Source: Gemmatimonadota bacterium (lineage in GTDB: Bacteria > Gemmatimonadota > Gemmatimonadetes > Longimicrobiales > RSA9). Taken from it: a DNA stretch of 20,955 nt. The stretch covers positions 1 through 20,955 of the forward strand of contig VEPF01000044.1 of NCBI GenBank assembly GCA_012027055.1, read 5' to 3'. Shown one piece after another: positions 1-6,620 of this stretch; the first letter of the stretch is position 1; every line of letters begins with the position of its first letter. Below the pieces are notes generated by a model. It had not been told where the DNA came from, made no database searches, and saw only the letters and a list, made by a program, of their open reading frames with translations. Made by a program: the position numbers and the translations under genes.

Positions 1-46
1 GCCCCAGATGTGGACAAACGCCTCGCGGTTTTGGGGATAAAGTGCT

Positions 47-553
47 TCAGGGACGCTGGCCCGGCGCCGGGACCTCCGGCCCCCCAGCCTGCGACCGCGC
101 CGCCGCCGGCATCTTCACTTCTCCCGTCTGGATGGTGCCGTTCATGCGGCCCCCCTCATCCAGCTTGATCCGCCGGGCCTTGATTTCCCCATCGATGACG
201 CATGTGGCCTGGAGCTCGAGCCGGCTCTCGGCGACCACGGTGACCACCACCCCCCCCCCCGAAACTGCGTCCTGGGTGAAGATATCCCCTTGCACGGCGC
301 CATCCTTGCCGACGACTACCGCCTTCGCGGCCCGGACGGTGCCCTGGACCACGCCCTCGACGCGGATGGTGCCCTCCGTCTCGCAGTCTCCGAGCACGCG
401 CATGCCCGGACCGATGATGGAGATCGCGTTTTCGTGAGCTGCCTGCGGCACCGGATTGTCCTTTGCCATTTCGCCTCTGCCTTCCGCGTCCGTGCGGTTG
501 GAATCACTCTCGGTCGCGCCAATGGGAGGCGCCGGCCGTCCAGCCAAATTCAT
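47..553 (-). CDS. Bactofilin (polymerising cytoskeletal protein)
   Basis: Bactofilins form nucleotide-independent beta-helical filaments that scaffold cell-wall enzymes, polar factors or chromosome-segregation proteins. The 168-residue product shows the short repeating pattern of the beta-helix (for example VEGVVQGTVRAAKAVVVG, then VIDGEIKARRI and MNGTIQTG) over roughly residues 45-150, with flexible tails rich in Pro and Gly. The start at 553 is chosen because its ATG overlaps the stop of the upstream LytM-like gene as ATGA, suggesting translational coupling. An internal ATG at 469 (MAKDNP), preceded by AGAGG four bases upstream, is a credible alternative and gives a more typical short N-terminus. 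It is the last gene of the parA-parB-LytM-bactofilin operon. An uninterrupted run of 11 G (coding strand; 250-260) lies inside the beta-helix and encodes part of Ser-Gly-Gly-Gly-Val. The family call is firm; the exact start is not. Confidence 0.88.
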   Translation of the reverse strand: MNLAGRPAPPIGATESDSNRTDAEGRGEMAKDNPVPQAAHENAISIIGPGMRVLGDCETEGTIRVEGVVQGTVRAAKAVVVGKDGAVQGDIFTQDAVSGGGVVVTVVAESRLELQATCVIDGEIKARRIKLDEGGRMNGTIQTGEVKMPAAARSQAGGPEVPAPGQRP

Positions 554-1341
554 GGCGCCGATCGCGGTCGCCGGAGCAGCGAGAGCGGGTTCACCGGCCG
601 ACCGTCCCGGCGCACCTCGAAGCGCAGGTGCGGCGCGCTGGCGCGCCCGCTCGCACCGCTCGAGGCGATTACCTGCCCAGCCCTGACCCGGTCGCCGCGC
701 TTGACGTACAACCGGGCTGCGTGGCCATACACGGTCTCCAGCCCCGCACCGTGATCCAGGACGACGTACCGTCCATACGCCTCATCCTGCCCGGCGGCGG
801 CTACGATGCCCTGCCCCGCGGCCATGATCTCGGTATTGGGTGGTACCGCGAGATCAAGTGCGAGCGTGTCCTGTCCCGTCCCTCCCGCGACGAATCCCCG
901 TCCGGCGATCGGCCACACGGTGAGCGGGCTCGAGCCCTGGCCGGAGCCCTCTTTCAGGTCCGGTACTACCCCCGCGCCGGGCCGCAGCGGGGGCAGCACC
1001 GGCGCCTCTCCGCCAGCGCCCGCATCCGCCCCGAGCAGCTGCCTGACTTTCTCTAACTGGGCTTCCACTACGGCGAGCGTTTGCGCCAGCTCGGCCACAC
1101 GCGCCCGTTCGTTCTCCAGTTCCTTCAGTTCGCGCTCCAGACCGGGTACCCGGGCGGCCTGCGTCAGGGCCGGGAACCAGAGTGCCAGAAACACGCAGAC
1201 GAGCAGCAGCACCGAGGCCGCCACCACCAGCAGCAGCTTGAGCCTGCGGTACGAGATCTGGAAGGTGCGAGTCTCGAGCTCGCCGTGCGGGACGATGATG
1301 AAGGTGAGGTGCCGGTCGTCCATCTGGCCCGCACTCCGCAT
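550..1341 (-). CDS. Membrane-anchored M23/LytM-domain protein, probably non-catalytic
   Basis: The 263-residue product has a basic N-terminus, one transmembrane helix (about residues 35-58), a coiled coil (about 65-105), a low-complexity linker and a C-terminal LytM/M23 domain (about 142-256). Active M23 enzymes cut peptidoglycan cross-bridges using zinc held by HxxxD and the second His of HxH. Here the HxxxD motif reads TLALD (Thr159, Asp163) and HxH reads HLR (His238, Arg240), so two of three zinc ligands are gone, while the equivalents of the general-base histidines (His207 in YGH, and His238) remain. That pattern resembles EnvC/NlpD-type amidase activators more than hydrolases; this is inference. 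The ATG at 1341 overlaps the parB stop as ATGA; a second ATG lies at 1323. A longer reading frame extends upstream but only as a shadow of parB. The neighbouring bactofilin is a plausible partner, as bactofilin-M23 pairs are known in other bacteria. Confidence 0.85.
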   Translation of the reverse strand: MRSAGQMDDRHLTFIIVPHGELETRTFQISYRRLKLLLVVAASVLLLVCVFLALWFPALTQAARVPGLERELKELENERARVAELAQTLAVVEAQLEKVRQLLGADAGAGGEAPVLPPLRPGAGVVPDLKEGSGQGSSPLTVWPIAGRGFVAGGTGQDTLALDLAVPPNTEIMAAGQGIVAAAGQDEAYGRYVVLDHGAGLETVYGHAARLYVKRGDRVRAGQVIASSGASGRASAPHLRFEVRRDGRPVNPLSLLRRPRSAP

Positions 1342-2240
1342 CAGGATACGACGTCGCTCGCGGACCGGCCCGCCAGCAGCTCGAAGATGCGCTCGAAGTC
1401 TTCGGCCCCGTAGAAAGGTACTTCGATCCGCCCGCGCATGCCTCGCCCGGAGCGGATACGCACCTCGGTGTCCAGGCGGCGCTGCAGCGCCTCCTCCAGC
1501 GCCTGCTCGTTGGGGTCGCGAGCATGCCGCCCGGCCGGTGTGCGGCCGGCCTTCTTCGCACCGCGCGCCCGGGCGACCCGCTCCTCGGTCTCCCGCACAC
1601 TCCAACCCTCCGCCGCCGCCTGCTCGGCCAGCGCTACCAGGCGGTGGTCATGCTCCAGACCCAGCAGGGCGCGGGCATGCCCGGCGCTCAGCTTGCCGGC
1701 CTCCACCAGCTGCCGGACGGAAACTGGCAACTGCAGCAGGCGTATAGTGTTCGCGACGGTGGACCGGTCTCGCCCCACCAGCTCGGCGACCTGCTGCTGG
1801 GAGAGCGAGAACTCCTTGGAAAGCCGCCGCAGGCCCTCTGCTTCCTCGATCGGCGAGAGCTCCGACCGCTGCAGGTTCTCCACCAGCGCCAATACCAGCA
1901 GCGTGCGGTCGTCCATCGCCCGCACGGTCGCGGGGATCTCTTTCCAGCCCAGACGTAGCGCGGCCCGCCAGCGCCGTTCCCCCGCCACCAGCTCGTAGCG
2001 GCCATTCGTGCCGTCCGGTGCGGGGCGCACCACGATCGGCTGCAGGAGTCCGTTCTCGCGCAGCGATGTGGTGAGCTCGGACAGTTCTGCTTCGGAGAAG
2101 TCCCGCCTCGGCTGGAACGGGTTCGGGACGATGTCGGCGACCGGGAGCGGCCGGATCTGCGCGGGATCGGGCTTTCCCTCCGTCAGGTACTCCCCGAGCA
2201 GCGCCCCCAGTCCCTTCCCCAGGCGATCGCGTTTGACCAT
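1341..2240 (-). CDS. parB: Chromosome-partitioning protein ParB
   Basis: This is the ParB/Spo0J CTPase clamp that loads at parS, spreads along DNA and recruits SMC and ParA. The 299-residue product has the N-terminal ParA-interacting segment (basic, then GLGALLG at about 10-16), the CTP-binding ParB/Srx domain with GERRWRA at 87-93 and ENLQR at 121-125, a helix-turn-helix for parS recognition at about 143-170 (SLSQQQVAELVGRDRSTV), and a C-terminal dimerisation domain. The ATG at 2240 lies 8 bases after the parA stop. Upstream in-frame sequence is only a shadow of parA. Length is normal for the family. Two matching parS sites lie just upstream of parA in the same window, which strongly supports chromosomal ParABS rather than a plasmid system. 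Confidence 0.97.
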   Translation of the reverse strand: MVKRDRLGKGLGALLGEYLTEGKPDPAQIRPLPVADIVPNPFQPRRDFSEAELSELTTSLRENGLLQPIVVRPAPDGTNGRYELVAGERRWRAALRLGWKEIPATVRAMDDRTLLVLALVENLQRSELSPIEEAEGLRRLSKEFSLSQQQVAELVGRDRSTVANTIRLLQLPVSVRQLVEAGKLSAGHARALLGLEHDHRLVALAEQAAAEGWSVRETEERVARARGAKKAGRTPAGRHARDPNEQALEEALQRRLDTEVRIRSGRGMRGRIEVPFYGAEDFERIFELLAGRSASDVVS

Positions 2241-2248
2241 GACCGGCC

Positions 2249-3073
2249 TCACCGGGCAGCCCGGCCTGCCGCGGCCGCGTGCGGGTGTTTCGGGGCGACG
2301 TGGCCTGCCGCGACCTGGCCGATGATCTCCTGCGCCAGGGCCAGGTAACTCTGGGCTCCAGAGGACAGGATGTCGTAGAGCACGATGGGCTTCCCGAAGC
2401 TGGGCGCCTCCGCCAGCCGGACGTTGCGCGGGATGACGCTTCGGAACACGCGGCTGCCGAAATACTCCTTCGCCTCCTCCGCCACCTGGCGCGAAAGGTT
2501 GAGCCGGCTGTCGAACATGGTGCGCAGCACGCCCTCTACCTGCAGGCGCGGATTCAGGCTGTGCTGCACGAGGCGGATGGTGTTGAGCAGCTGGGAGAGG
2601 CCTTCCAGGGCGTAGAACTCGCACTGGATCGGGATCAGCACCGTGTCCGCGGCTGCGAGCGTGTTGAGGGTGAGCAGGCCCAGCGAGGGCGGACAGTCGA
2701 CCAGCACGTAGCGGTACTGGTCGCGCACCGGACCGAGCGCATCCCGCAAGCCCAGTTCCCGGTGGGGTCGGTCCACCAGCTCGACTTCGGCGCCGACCAG
2801 ATCCTGGCTGGAGGGCAGCAGGTCAAGGAACGGGAAGTGAACGCGGGTCAGGATGCTGTCCTGGAGCGGCGTGCCGTCGATCAGGACGTCGTAAACGGAG
2901 CTGGGGACCGTGGTCTTGTCGAAGCCGAGACCGGAGGTGGCGTTCCCCTGCGGGTCCATGTCCACGATCAGGGTGCGTTGCTCGGCGACCGCGAGGCCCG
3001 CGCCGAGGTTGATCGCGGTGGTGGTCTTACCCACCCCACCTTTCTGATTGGCGATGGCGATGACCCGGGACAC
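2249..3073 (-). CDS. parA: Chromosome-partitioning ATPase ParA (Soj)
   Basis: ParA is a DNA-binding ATPase whose nucleoid-bound dimers are released by ParB, pulling the origin region to its place in the cell. The 274-residue product begins almost directly with the deviant Walker A motif KGGVGKTT (residues 11-18), followed by the A' motif VDMDPQGN (37-44) and the Walker B region VLVDCPPS (about 121-128). There is no N-terminal helix-turn-helix, so this is the short chromosomal (type Ib-like/Soj) form. The start is GTG at 3073, backed by a strong GAGGAG Shine-Dalgarno sequence (3079-3084 on the complementary strand) with a 5-base spacer. The C-terminus has a His/Ala-rich tail with no evident function. 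It heads the operon with parB, the LytM-like gene and the bactofilin, and parS sites lie about 75-135 bases upstream, where ParB could also affect its promoter. Confidence 0.97.
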   Translation of the reverse strand: MSRVIAIANQKGGVGKTTTAINLGAGLAVAEQRTLIVDMDPQGNATSGLGFDKTTVPSSVYDVLIDGTPLQDSILTRVHFPFLDLLPSSQDLVGAEVELVDRPHRELGLRDALGPVRDQYRYVLVDCPPSLGLLTLNTLAAADTVLIPIQCEFYALEGLSQLLNTIRLVQHSLNPRLQVEGVLRTMFDSRLNLSRQVAEEAKEYFGSRVFRSVIPRNVRLAEAPSFGKPIVLYDILSSGAQSYLALAQEIIGQVAAGHVAPKHPHAAAAGRAAR

Positions 3074-3147
3074 TGCCGCTCCTCAGCAGGCGAAGAAGGC
3101 CGAGGCCGGAAGATAAAGGAGCGCCGGGCGGGCGCACAGGGGGGCGC

Positions 3148-3163
3148 TGTTTCACGTGGAACG
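3148..3163. other. parS site 1 (ParB-binding centromere)
   Basis: The 16 bases TGTTTCACGTGGAACG match the widely conserved parS consensus (TGTTNCACGTGAAACA read on either strand) with one mismatch, at the last base. The 14-bp core GTTTCACGTGGAAC is identical to the core of site 2 read on the opposite strand. It lies 75 bases upstream of the parA start codon. Confidence 0.93.
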
Positions 3164-3208
3164 AGCCCGCCACCCAGCCCTCCGGAGCGGGCCCGTTCCA
3201 CGTGAAAC
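3149..3208. repeat. 22-bp inverted repeat whose arms contain the two parS cores
   Basis: Arm 3149-3170 and arm 3187-3208 are reverse complements over 22 bases with one mismatch (position 3164). They are separated by 16 bases. The match continues 8 bases beyond the 14-bp parS core (CGAGCCCGC-like on the inner side), so the symmetry is larger than two parS sites alone would require. The DNA or its transcript could form a long hairpin. Confidence 0.85.
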
Positions 3209-3209
3209 C
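3194..3209. other. parS site 2 (ParB-binding centromere)
   Basis: The 16 bases CGTTCCACGTGAAACC contain the perfect parS core GTTCCACGTGAAAC; only the two outermost bases differ from consensus. It is inverted relative to site 1, with 32 bases between the two cores. It sits between parA and the small lipoprotein gene, a standard origin-proximal place for parS. Confidence 0.93.
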
Positions 3210-3265
3210 ACACACCACAACTCGTTGCTCTACAATGGGTTACGAGACACTGCGCAGGCCACGGA

Positions 3266-3721
3266 TCAGCGCCGCTGGAACACCGCCCGGGCGCTGCTTG
3301 GGTCCTTCCGACCATCAGCGTTGAAATCGACCACGGTGAACTCCCGCCGGAATTCCAGCCGCAGCGCACTGCCCTCGAGCCGGTAGGCGATGGTATCCAC
3401 CACGCCGGCGGCGTCGGTAACCACCAGCTCCGACCCCGCGACCCGCACCGTCCCGGCCGGCGGCAGGGCGGTGACGTCTCCGAAGCGGAACCGGCCGCTG
3501 GCGCCGATCTCCATCCGCAGCGCCATGCCCAGGCTGATCGCATCGAGCACGGCCTGGGGGTTCTCCTTCCAGGTCAGGGTGAAGCTGCAGGGGGGTGCGC
3601 AGGCGGCGTCTGCGTGCCACTCCCCTACCAGGTCGGCCGGGATCTTCGCCGCCGGCTCACCGCTCTCCCGGCAGCCGATCACGGTACTCGCCAGCAGCCC
3701 TGCCATAATCGTTTTTCTCAT
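3266..3721 (-). CDS. Small lipoprotein of unknown function
   Basis: The 151-residue product starts with a short basic N-terminus, a hydrophobic stretch and a lipobox-like TVIGC, giving a predicted lipidated Cys17. The mature part begins with a linker and then LVGEWHA, followed by alternating short strands (FRFGDV, TVRVAGSELVVTD, IAYRLEGSALRLEF), suggesting an all-beta, lipocalin-like fold; this is only a structural guess. The C-terminus contains an acidic DFNADGRKD segment. Three Cys residues occur in the mature region (the lipidated one and the pair CAPPC), the latter possibly a disulfide. The ATG at 3721 is preceded by GGAG five bases upstream; the long in-frame extension upstream lies in the divergent intergenic region and has no family features. 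I do not recognise a specific family. The neighbouring parA and acylphosphatase genes give no functional hint. Confidence 0.75.
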   Translation of the reverse strand: MRKTIMAGLLASTVIGCRESGEPAAKIPADLVGEWHADAACAPPCSFTLTWKENPQAVLDAISLGMALRMEIGASGRFRFGDVTALPPAGTVRVAGSELVVTDAAGVVDTIAYRLEGSALRLEFRREFTVVDFNADGRKDPSSARAVFQRR

Positions 3722-3744
3722 TGCTGCTCCACCACTTGAGACGG

Positions 3745-3786
3745 CCGGGAAAGTCGTCGTCCGGACCGGTGCCGTCAACTTTCCGG
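3745..3786. repeat. Inverted repeat in the lipoprotein/acylphosphatase divergent region
   Basis: CCGGGAAAGT (3745-3754) and ACTTTCCGG (3778-3786) are reverse complements apart from one extra G. They flank a perfect 8-bp palindrome GTCCGGAC (3759-3766). The arrangement lies 24 bases upstream of the lipoprotein start and could be an operator or a leader hairpin. A TTGACG (-35-like, minus strand, 3773-3778) overlaps the right arm, but no good -10 follows. Confidence 0.35.
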
Positions 3787-3942
3787 ACTGCGTCGGGCGC
3801 CTTGGCCGCTGGCCCCGGGTGCGCACCCCACCGCATACTACTCCCGGCCCTGCCGGAGAGATGCCGCGCGCCGCCCCGGGCGGGTGGCCGGCCCGGCGGG
3901 CGAGGGTTGCCGGAGCCACGTTCCATTCTCCCTTCCGAGCAG

Positions 3943-4221
3943 ATGAGCGACGAGCGCCGTATACGTTTCCTGGTGCACGGCCGCGTGCAGGGCGTGGGAT
4001 TCCGCTTCTGGGTGCTGCGGCAGGCCCAGGCGCTGGGCCTGCGCGGCTGGGTGCGCAACTGTCGTGACGGCTCCGTCGAGGTCGAAGCGGCAGGACCGTC
4101 CCCGGCGCTCGAGCGACTGGGCCTGGCGCTGCGGGATGGGCCCCCGCACGCGCAGGTGCTGGAGCTGCAGGTGGAGGCGGCGCACGGCGACCCGCTGCCG
4201 GACGCCTTCGAGATCCGTTGA
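3943..4221 (+). CDS. acyP: Acylphosphatase
   Basis: Acylphosphatases are small cytoplasmic enzymes that hydrolyse carboxyl-phosphate bonds in acyl phosphates. The 92-residue product has the usual family length and both signature motifs: GRVQGVGFR at 13-21, ending in the phosphate-binding catalytic Arg21, and GWVRNCRDGSVEVEAAG at 35-51, containing the catalytic Asn39. The start at 3943 (MSDERRIRF) fits the family N-terminus; upstream in-frame sequence has no homology-like features, and only a weak ribosome-binding site is visible. It is transcribed alone, divergent from the lipoprotein gene and convergent with yidC. Confidence 0.95.
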   Translation: MSDERRIRFLVHGRVQGVGFRFWVLRQAQALGLRGWVRNCRDGSVEVEAAGPSPALERLGLALRDGPPHAQVLELQVEAAHGDPLPDAFEIR

Positions 4222-4223
4222 TC

Positions 4224-4242
4224 GCCCGCCGCGCTGGCGGGC
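4224..4242. terminator. Hairpin just after acyP
   Basis: GCCCGCC (4224-4230) pairs with GGCGGGC (4236-4242) around a 5-base loop, directly after the acyP stop codon. No T-tract follows, so it is a possible rather than a classical intrinsic terminator. Confidence 0.45.
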
Positions 4243-4270
4243 GCCGCTCTCCTGACCCGACCAACGAATC

Positions 4271-4299
4271 GGGGGCGGCGCAGCCAGCGTGCCGCCCCC
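4271..4299. terminator. Strong GC hairpin between convergent acyP and yidC
   Basis: GGGGGCGGC (4271-4279) pairs perfectly with GCCGCCCCC (4291-4299) over 9 bp; one inner G-T and one C-G pair can extend it. It lies between two convergent genes, where a bidirectional terminator is expected. There is no T-tract on either strand. Confidence 0.55.
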
Positions 4300-4324
4300 C
4301 CGGGACTGCGTTCCCCCGCCGCGC

Positions 4325-5989
4325 TCAGGTACGCTTCTGGGCCAGGAGGCGCTTGCGCTCCGCGTTGAGCATCAGCTGCTGCGGGATGGAAGCGATGTTC
4401 TGCGCTGCGTAGTACAGGTTCAGCCCGGATGCGAAATTCAGGAAGATGACGGTCATGAAGATGGGCATGAAGTACATCATCATCTTCGCCTGCTGGTTGT
4501 TCTGCGGCGTGGTGCGCATGCTGAACCAGCTCATTGCGAACATGCTGGCGCCGAGCACGACGGGGAGGACGTAGAACGGGTCGGCGCGCGAGAGGTCAGG
4601 CAGCCACAGGAACTCCACGCCGCGGAACGCGATGGTGTTCTGGAACACGAAGAAGAGCGTGAGCAGAATAGGCATCGGGGCGAGCATCGGGAGGCAGCCG
4701 CTCATGGGCCGGAAGTTCTCCTCGCGATAGAGCCGCAGCATCTCCTTCTGCAACTTCTCCGGATCGTTCTTGTAGCGGGTCTGGATCTCCTTGAGCTTCG
4801 GCTGGATCTCCATGTTCTTCATCTGGGAGCGCATGGAGGACGCGTTGAGTGGCCAGAGCGCCAGTCGTACGATCACGCCGAAGAGGATCAGCACCCAGCC
4901 GTAGCCGATGCCGAACAGGTCGTGCATCCCGTACAGCGCCCAGCTGATAGCGTGGCCGAGCGGCCGCAGGATCGGCCGGAACCAGCGCCAGCCGAAGGGA
5001 TTCACGTCCTTGAAGCCGTCGCCCGCCGCGCTCAGCTGCGACTGCTCCTGCGGGCCGGCGTAGACGCGGAACGCGAACCGGCCGTCGGCACCGGGGCTGA
5101 GCGTCACGGTCAGGTCCGCACCGGTGGCGTGCGGCACGGCGATGGCGCCGCCGCCGTCGCGGCTGTTGCGCGACGCCTTGCTCAGCCCGGCTGCGAAGTA
5201 CTTGGACTTGATCGCGACCCAGCTGAGCGGGCCTTCCTCGATGGTCTCCGTCTTGAGGTTACGGAGCAGCGTGCTGCGGATGCCATCACCGGACGGGTTG
5301 TTTACGACGTAGCCGCGGTGCCTGACCTCCTCCGTGGAGTCGGCTTCGTTGACGGCCAGTCTCGGCCCGAGCCCGATGAGCAGCTGCGGGGACTCGGGAC
5401 CCGCGCCGGTGACCTGCCCGCGCACCTCGAAGAAGTAGTTGCCCGGCGTGAAGGTGTACTCGAGGGTCACGGCGAGATCCGGACCCTGATGGCGCAACCG
5501 GAGCGGGCGGGCGCTGTCCCCGGCGGCGAGTGTGATCTGGCCGCCCGGCTCCGCAGTGAACGGCAGAGCCGAGATGTCGATGTCACGGGCGCCGGCGCGC
5601 AGGTGGTATTCCAGCAGGGCGTGCGCGCCGGGCGGTACCAGCTCGGCCGGTTGGCCCTTGCGGTCGGCGGCCAGGGATGGATAGCCCAGCATCTGGGCGC
5701 TGACGAGGGAGCCGCCCCGGGTCGAGAAGCTGTAGCGGTAGCTGGGCGACGCCACGGTGACCGTGTCGGCCGCGATTGCTGCCGGCGGCACGGTATCCGC
5801 GCGCACTGCTCCGGAATCGGATCGCAATGCCGGCGCGGCCGCGCTTTCCGCCGGCGCCGCGCTCGTTGCCGTATCCCCCGCGCCCGGGCGAGCCACCGGG
5901 GTGCGGCGCGGCGCGGGCAGCAGGATGTTGGTGACCACCATCACGGCGATCATCAGTACTACCGCCAGCAGGAATCGGATGGTCTGCAT
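4325..5989 (-). CDS. yidC: Membrane protein insertase YidC
   Basis: YidC inserts and folds inner-membrane proteins, alone or with SecYEG. The 554-residue product has the didermal layout: an N-terminal transmembrane helix (about 4-24), an Ala/Pro-rich linker, a large periplasmic beta-sandwich domain (about 70-320), then the conserved five-helix insertase core. The core contains the hydrophilic-groove arginine in VRLALWPL (Arg375), the charged cytoplasmic hairpin (SQMKNMEIQPKLKEIQ, residues about 385-400), and the C-terminal pair of helices (YFMPIFMTVIFLNFASGLNLYY). A short basic tail (AERKRLLAQKRT) follows, suited to ribosome contact. The ATG at 5989 lies 6 bases after the yidD stop. It ends the rpmH-rnpA-yidD-yidC operon; the jag gene that often follows yidC is absent here. 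Confidence 0.98.
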   Translation of the reverse strand: MQTIRFLLAVVLMIAVMVVTNILLPAPRRTPVARPGAGDTATSAAPAESAAAPALRSDSGAVRADTVPPAAIAADTVTVASPSYRYSFSTRGGSLVSAQMLGYPSLAADRKGQPAELVPPGAHALLEYHLRAGARDIDISALPFTAEPGGQITLAAGDSARPLRLRHQGPDLAVTLEYTFTPGNYFFEVRGQVTGAGPESPQLLIGLGPRLAVNEADSTEEVRHRGYVVNNPSGDGIRSTLLRNLKTETIEEGPLSWVAIKSKYFAAGLSKASRNSRDGGGAIAVPHATGADLTVTLSPGADGRFAFRVYAGPQEQSQLSAAGDGFKDVNPFGWRWFRPILRPLGHAISWALYGMHDLFGIGYGWVLILFGVIVRLALWPLNASSMRSQMKNMEIQPKLKEIQTRYKNDPEKLQKEMLRLYREENFRPMSGCLPMLAPMPILLTLFFVFQNTIAFRGVEFLWLPDLSRADPFYVLPVVLGASMFAMSWFSMRTTPQNNQQAKMMMYFMPIFMTVIFLNFASGLNLYYAAQNIASIPQQLMLNAERKRLLAQKRT

Positions 5990-5995
5990 CGCGTT

Positions 5996-6241
5996 TCAGT
6001 TCGTGTCCGCGGCCTGGCCGCGCGGGAGTTCCGGCACCGGATCGTAACCGCTGCCACCCCAGGGGTGGCAACGGAGCAGGCGGCGGACGGCCAGGGCGCC
6101 GCCGCGCGCCGCCCCGAACCGCTGCACTGCCTGCAGCGCGTATTCCGAACAGGTCGGACTGTACCGGCACGAGGGCGGCAACAGCGGCGATAACCCTCGC
6201 TGGTAGGCCCGGATCAGGGCGAGGAGGAGGCGCGCGCCCAT
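5996..6241 (-). CDS. yidD: Membrane protein insertion efficiency factor YidD
   Basis: YidD is a small amphipathic protein associated with the inner membrane that assists YidC-dependent insertion. The 81-residue product contains the family signature: LIRAYQRGLSPLLPPSCRY, SPTCSEYALQAVQRFGA and RLLRCHPWGGSGYDPVP, with three conserved Cys. The ATG at 6241 (MGARLLLALIRAYQ) is chosen for family length; this makes the gene start 28 bases inside the 3' end of rnpA, an overlap common for this pair. Translation is probably coupled to rnpA upstream and yidC downstream. Confidence 0.95.
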   Translation of the reverse strand: MGARLLLALIRAYQRGLSPLLPPSCRYSPTCSEYALQAVQRFGAARGGALAVRRLLRCHPWGGSGYDPVPELPRGQAADTN

Positions 6242-6603
6242 CGTCGCTCCAGCACCTGCAACAACTCCTCGCGAAGCCCGCTCGCGTCCGCCTGGTACGC
6301 CTCGCGCCGGGCGCGGAGGATGATATCCATCCTGAGCTCGGCCTGCTCCAGCCGGGGCAGCAGGTCCCGCCTGGCGATCTCGCGCAACCGCCGCTTGAGG
6401 AGATTGCGCGCCACACTGCCCCGCCCGTGCTTCGGCACCACGATCCCCAAACGACAATACGGAAAAGGGGAAGCGGAGTCGAAGACGTCCAGAGCCGACG
6501 TCCCACCCCTCTTCCCCCGTCTCATCACTGCGCGGATCTCGGTACCCCTGGTCAGGCGCCTGGTCCGCGGGAAGCGTTGCCCGCCCGACTCGCCGGCGGC
6601 CAC
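6214..6603 (-). CDS. rnpA: Ribonuclease P protein component
   Basis: RnpA is the protein subunit of RNase P, which matures the 5' end of tRNAs. The 129-residue product has the basic fold of the family with the diagnostic RNLLKRRLREIARR motif at 66-79, preceded by RLGIVVPKHGRGSVA. The start is GTG at 6603, 17 bases downstream of the rpmH stop; a GCAGG-like ribosome-binding sequence lies 7 bases upstream. No ATG start is available close to the conserved RRLTRGTEI segment. The 3' end overlaps yidD by 28 bases. The rpmH-rnpA order is the usual one. Confidence 0.96.
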   Translation of the reverse strand: MAAGESGGQRFPRTRRLTRGTEIRAVMRRGKRGGTSALDVFDSASPFPYCRLGIVVPKHGRGSVARNLLKRRLREIARRDLLPRLEQAELRMDIILRARREAYQADASGLREELLQVLERRWARASSSP

Positions 6604-6620
6604 CGCAATGCCTGCCGCCG

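Noticed and set aside
1342..1605. N-terminal extension of the LytM-like protein
   Set aside because: The extra 88 residues are an out-of-frame reading of parB. The ATGA overlap at 1341 and the following basic segment and membrane helix mark the real start.
3722..4264. N-terminal extension of the small lipoprotein
   Set aside because: The upstream frame overlaps the acylphosphatase gene in antisense and is Pro/Arg/Ala-rich; the signal peptide and lipobox start at 3721.
4224..4299. Classical intrinsic terminator with U-tract between acyP and yidC
   Set aside because: The hairpins are strong but no T-run follows on either strand, so they are listed only as possible terminators.
4289..6193. A 634-codon open frame on the plus strand opposite yidC and yidD
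   Set aside because: It covers the strong yidC and yidD genes on the other strand, is His/Arg/Glu-rich low-complexity sequence and has no ribosome-binding site or motif.
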